From Gammaproteobacteria bacterium (GTDB taxonomy: Bacteria > Pseudomonadota > Gammaproteobacteria > Steroidobacterales > Steroidobacteraceae), in contig DAIDKA010000325.1 in NCBI GenBank assembly GCA_027451085.1, forward strand, positions 1 to 7,638: a stretch of 7,638 bases of DNA, read 5' to 3'. Below, piece by piece: positions 5,376-7,638 of this stretch. The notes under the pieces were generated by a model. It saw nothing but the letters and a program-made list of their open reading frames with translations. It did not search any database and was not told the DNA's origin. How positions within the stretch are numbered: position 1 is the first letter of the stretch; the number at the start of each line of letters is the position of its first letter. The position numbers and the translations under genes were made by a program.

Positions 5376-6416
5376 ATGAACCCCATGCGCATGAAGCCTT
5401 TCGGCAACACTGGTCTGGTCGTCTCTGAAATCTGCCTCGGGGCCATGACCTTCGGCGGCGGCCAGGGCATCTGGTCACAGATCGCCGATGTCGAGCAGGA
5501 CGCGGCCGACAAGCTGGTGAAAGCCGCCATCGACGGCGGCGTGAATTTCTTCGACACTGCGAACGTGTATTCGAACGGCCGCTCCGAGGAAATCCTGGGC
5601 CAGTCGTTGCGCAACCTGGGAATCCCCCGGGACCAGTTCGTGCTCGCCACCAAGGTCCTGGGGCGCATGGGCGCCGGACCCAACCAGGCCGGACTGTCGC
5701 GCTATCATATCTTCCACGCCCTGGATGCCAGCCTGAAGCGCCTGCAGATGGATCACGTGGACCTGTATCAGATCCACGGCACCGACCCGCTGACGCCGCT
5801 GGAAGAAACCCTCGATGCCCTGGATGACTGCGTGCGGGCCGGCAAGGTGCGCTACATCGGCGTGAGCAACCATGCCGCCTGGCACATCGCCAAGGCCCTG
5901 GGCATCAGCGAGCGCAAAGGATCGGCGCGCTTCGAGAGCGTGCAGGCCTACTACTCCCTGGCGGGCCGCGAGCTGGAGCGGGAAATTCTTCCCCTGGCGC
6001 GCGACCAGAAGCTGGCCGTGCTGCCGTGGAGTCCCCTGGCGGGAGGTTTCCTCTCAGGCAAGTTCACGCGCGATGCCAAGGGCCCCGAAGGCGCGCGTCG
6101 CACTACCTTCGACTTCCCCCCCGTCGACCGCGAGCGCGGCTTCAACATCGTCGATGCCGCCCGGCCGATCGCGGCGAAGCACGGCGTGTCAGTGGCGCGC
6201 ATCGCCCTCGCCTGGCTGCTGCACCAGCAGGCGGTGACCTCGGTGATCATCGGCGCCCGCAACCCGGATCAGCTGGCCGACAATATCGGGGCCACCAGCG
6301 TAAAACTCACCGCGGATGAACTGGCGTCCCTGGATGCGGTATCGGCGCTGCCGCCGGAATATCCGGGCTGGATGCTCGGGCGGCAGGGCATGGACCGGTT
6401 GAACTGGGTCAAGTGA
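5376..6416 (+). CDS. Aldo/keto reductase
   Basis: NADPH-type aldo/keto reductase of 346 aa, predicted cytoplasmic, with the (beta/alpha)8 fold. The N-terminus MKPFGNTGLVVSEICLGAMTFG is family-typical. The catalytic tetrad is complete: Asp60 and Tyr65 in FFDTANVYSNG, Lys93 in LATKV, and His134 in YQIHGTD. Cofactor-side motifs follow: IGVSNH, an SVQAYYSL segment (Q at the usual position after the strand), PWSPLAGGFLSGKF, and the C-terminal SVIIGARNPDQLADNI stretch that binds the adenine phosphate in relatives. It looks closest to the YajO/AKR11-13-type proteins by wording. The substrate cannot be read from sequence. It lies 59 bp after ligW on the same strand, with no promoter seen between, so co-transcription is likely; an aromatic aldehyde, ketone or quinone of the pathway is a reasonable guess. 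The start at 5376 is chosen for its Shine-Dalgarno. Confidence 0.88.
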   Translation: MNPMRMKPFGNTGLVVSEICLGAMTFGGGQGIWSQIADVEQDAADKLVKAAIDGGVNFFDTANVYSNGRSEEILGQSLRNLGIPRDQFVLATKVLGRMGAGPNQAGLSRYHIFHALDASLKRLQMDHVDLYQIHGTDPLTPLEETLDALDDCVRAGKVRYIGVSNHAAWHIAKALGISERKGSARFESVQAYYSLAGRELEREILPLARDQKLAVLPWSPLAGGFLSGKFTRDAKGPEGARRTTFDFPPVDRERGFNIVDAARPIAAKHGVSVARIALAWLLHQQAVTSVIIGARNPDQLADNIGATSVKLTADELASLDAVSALPPEYPGWMLGRQGMDRLNWVK

Positions 6417-6422
6417 GCCGTA

Positions 6423-6456
6423 TCGAGCGCGGCCGTGTGTGAACAGTTGCGTTCGA
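6423..6456. terminator. Weak stem-loop between the aldo/keto reductase and EAL genes
   Basis: TCGAGCGC (6423-6430) can pair with GCGTTCGA (6449-6456) in + strand RNA, with one G-U pair and an 18-base loop. It is the only notable inverted repeat in this 74-bp convergent gap. It has no T-run and a large loop, so a terminator role is a guess from position. Confidence 0.25.
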
Positions 6457-6490
6457 GGCGACCCGCCCCCGCACGAGGTTGATGTGCGCG

Positions 6491-7638
6491 TCAGCTCCCG
6501 GGGTCGGCGCGCTCGCTGAACCAGAGGCTGCCCAGCGTCTCGATCACCCGGGTCCGGGCCTTGGTGAATTCCGTGCCGGTGCCGCTCACCAGTTGCTGGC
6601 TGAGCAGTTGCGCGAGTTCGGAATCCTGCAGGCCCCGCAGTGCGAGGTAGTGCTCGATGCGGCTGATGTTGACGAGCCGGAAATCAACGGGCATCCCCTC
6701 GCGCTGGCCGGCGCCGCACTGCAGGTCCCACAGCAGGTAAGCGGACAGCGCGCCCAGGGCGGTACGCGGACGCTGCGCATCAATGTCGAAGCGGAAATCC
6801 CTGGTCCAGCAGGCCAGGTCTTCGACCGCCATCGGCAGTGCGATGCCATACCCCTGCCCCAGGTCAGCGCCGAGTATCGCGGCCGCCTCGATCATGCCGG
6901 CACTCTCCAGCCCCTCGACGACGATCGGCATGCCGAAGGCGTGCGCGAGGCGCGTCAGGTACAGGATGAACTCCAGCGCCCGCTGCGGCCGCGCCAGCGC
7001 CCCCCGCACCAGCCCCTGATCGATCTTGACCTCGTCGAAGCCATATTGGTCCAGGCGCAGCAATGAGCTGTGGCCGGACCCGAGGTCATCCTGCGCAACA
7101 CGCACTCCGGCCTGCTGCAGCCGCTGCAGGAACGCCGTACGCTGCTCGTCGCTGATCACCGACGCCCGGCTTTCCAGGATCTCCAGCTGCAGCCGCTGCG
7201 GCTGGAGCGCACCGGTGCGCAGTGCCTCGAGCACGACCTGCTCGTAGCGCGGGTCGCCGACCCCCTCGGCCGGGAAGTTCACCGCAAACACCGTCTCGAT
7301 TCCAAGACTCTCCAGCCGGCTGCAGTCCGCGCTGCACTGATCAAGACCCACCTTCAGCAATCGCAGCAGATCTTCCGTGCCGAAGGCGGGCAGGAAGCGA
7401 TCGGGCGCGACCAGCTCACCATCCTGGCCGACCAGGCGGGCAAGAGCCTCGACCTTGCGCAGCGACCCGTCGCGCAGGTCGATGATGGGCTGGTACAGCA
7501 TCCGGACCTGGCCCCGTGCCAGCAGACTGCGGTACAGGCTGCGGTCCAGCAGCGGCAGCACGGGCGCATCGCTCCGCCGTTGCATTGCATGGCTCAACGA
7601 CCGCTGGACGTCGGCCAGAAGGCCGCTCATACGCGTGG
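6491..7638 (-). CDS. EAL-domain c-di-GMP phosphodiesterase with C-terminal extension (5' end possibly outside window)
   Basis: Predicted cyclic di-GMP-specific phosphodiesterase, hydrolysing c-di-GMP to pGpG to favour motility over attachment. Numbered from the ATG at 7630, the EAL domain spans about 35-270: YQPIIDL at 46-52, VEALARL with Glu61, VNFP with Asn118, LEILES with Glu150, QDDLGSGHSSL with Asp181 and Asp182, VKID with Lys202, VVEGLES with Glu239 and GQGYG with Gln259. All metal and catalytic positions known for active EAL enzymes are present, so activity is likely. The loop DDFGTGYSSL appears as DDLGSGHSSL, which I believe marks a subfamily rather than decay. About 110 residues follow, mostly helical-looking, with no domain I can name. 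No GGDEF motif is visible. The frame stays open to the window edge and no ribosome binding site is seen in the 8 bases before the ATG, so sensory or GGDEF domains may lie outside. Confidence 0.88.
   Translation of the reverse strand, partial: TRMSGLLADVQRSLSHAMQRRSDAPVLPLLDRSLYRSLLARGQVRMLYQPIIDLRDGSLRKVEALARLVGQDGELVAPDRFLPAFGTEDLLRLLKVGLDQCSADCSRLESLGIETVFAVNFPAEGVGDPRYEQVVLEALRTGALQPQRLQLEILESRASVISDEQRTAFLQRLQQAGVRVAQDDLGSGHSSLLRLDQYGFDEVKIDQGLVRGALARPQRALEFILYLTRLAHAFGMPIVVEGLESAGMIEAAAILGADLGQGYGIALPMAVEDLACWTRDFRFDIDAQRPRTALGALSAYLLWDLQCGAGQREGMPVDFRLVNISRIEHYLALRGLQDSELAQLLSQQLVSGTGTEFTKARTRVIETLGSLWFSERADPGS

Noticed and set aside
1..7638. tRNA, rRNA, CRISPR arrays, insertion sequences, toxin or defence genes
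   Set aside because: None was recognised on either strand; base composition looks even across the window, with no transposase motifs, terminal repeats or spacer arrays.

Overview
This is a GC-rich (roughly two-thirds G+C by eye), densely coded bacterial segment that looks proteobacterial: the genes abut closely, codons end mostly in G or C, and one gene is a c-di-GMP phosphodiesterase of a proteobacterial type. The lineage cannot be fixed from the window. The core resembles the lignin-aromatic catabolism genes known from Sphingobium sp. SYK-6, but in a different arrangement.

Layout, left to right: (1) an acyl-CoA dehydrogenase on the + strand, missing its N-terminus at the window edge; (2) a short convergent gap with two perfect GC-rich hairpins; (3) on the - strand, a LigM-type tetrahydrofolate-dependent vanillate/3-O-methylgallate O-demethylase; (4) a 258-bp gap upstream of ligM holding a GTTGACA direct repeat and a 12-bp palindrome; (5) on the - strand, an amidohydrolase-2 family enzyme resembling the hydrolases annotated as 4-hydroxyphenyl-beta-ketoacyl-CoA hydrolase; (6) a 112-bp divergent control region with a perfect 8-bp-arm inverted repeat and candidate -10 boxes facing both ways; (7) on the + strand, a LigW-type 5-carboxyvanillate decarboxylase followed by (8) an aldo/keto reductase with a complete catalytic tetrad; (9) a second convergent gap; (10) on the - strand, an EAL-domain c-di-GMP phosphodiesterase with a C-terminal extension, possibly cut at its N-terminus by the window edge.

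How they may work together (inference): two or three routes converge on vanillate or a related guaiacyl/hydroxybenzoate acid. LigW would make vanillate from 5-carboxyvanillate, an intermediate of 5,5'-dehydrodivanillate breakdown. The acyl-CoA dehydrogenase and the beta-ketoacyl-CoA hydrolase-like enzyme would shorten the CoA-activated side chain of phenylpropanoids. LigM would then remove the methyl group to tetrahydrofolate, giving protocatechuate. The aldo/keto reductase probably handles an aldehyde, ketone or quinone from the same pathway. The EAL gene looks unrelated. All proteins are from known families; what may be new is this compact, divergently controlled combination of ligM, ligW and side-chain genes.
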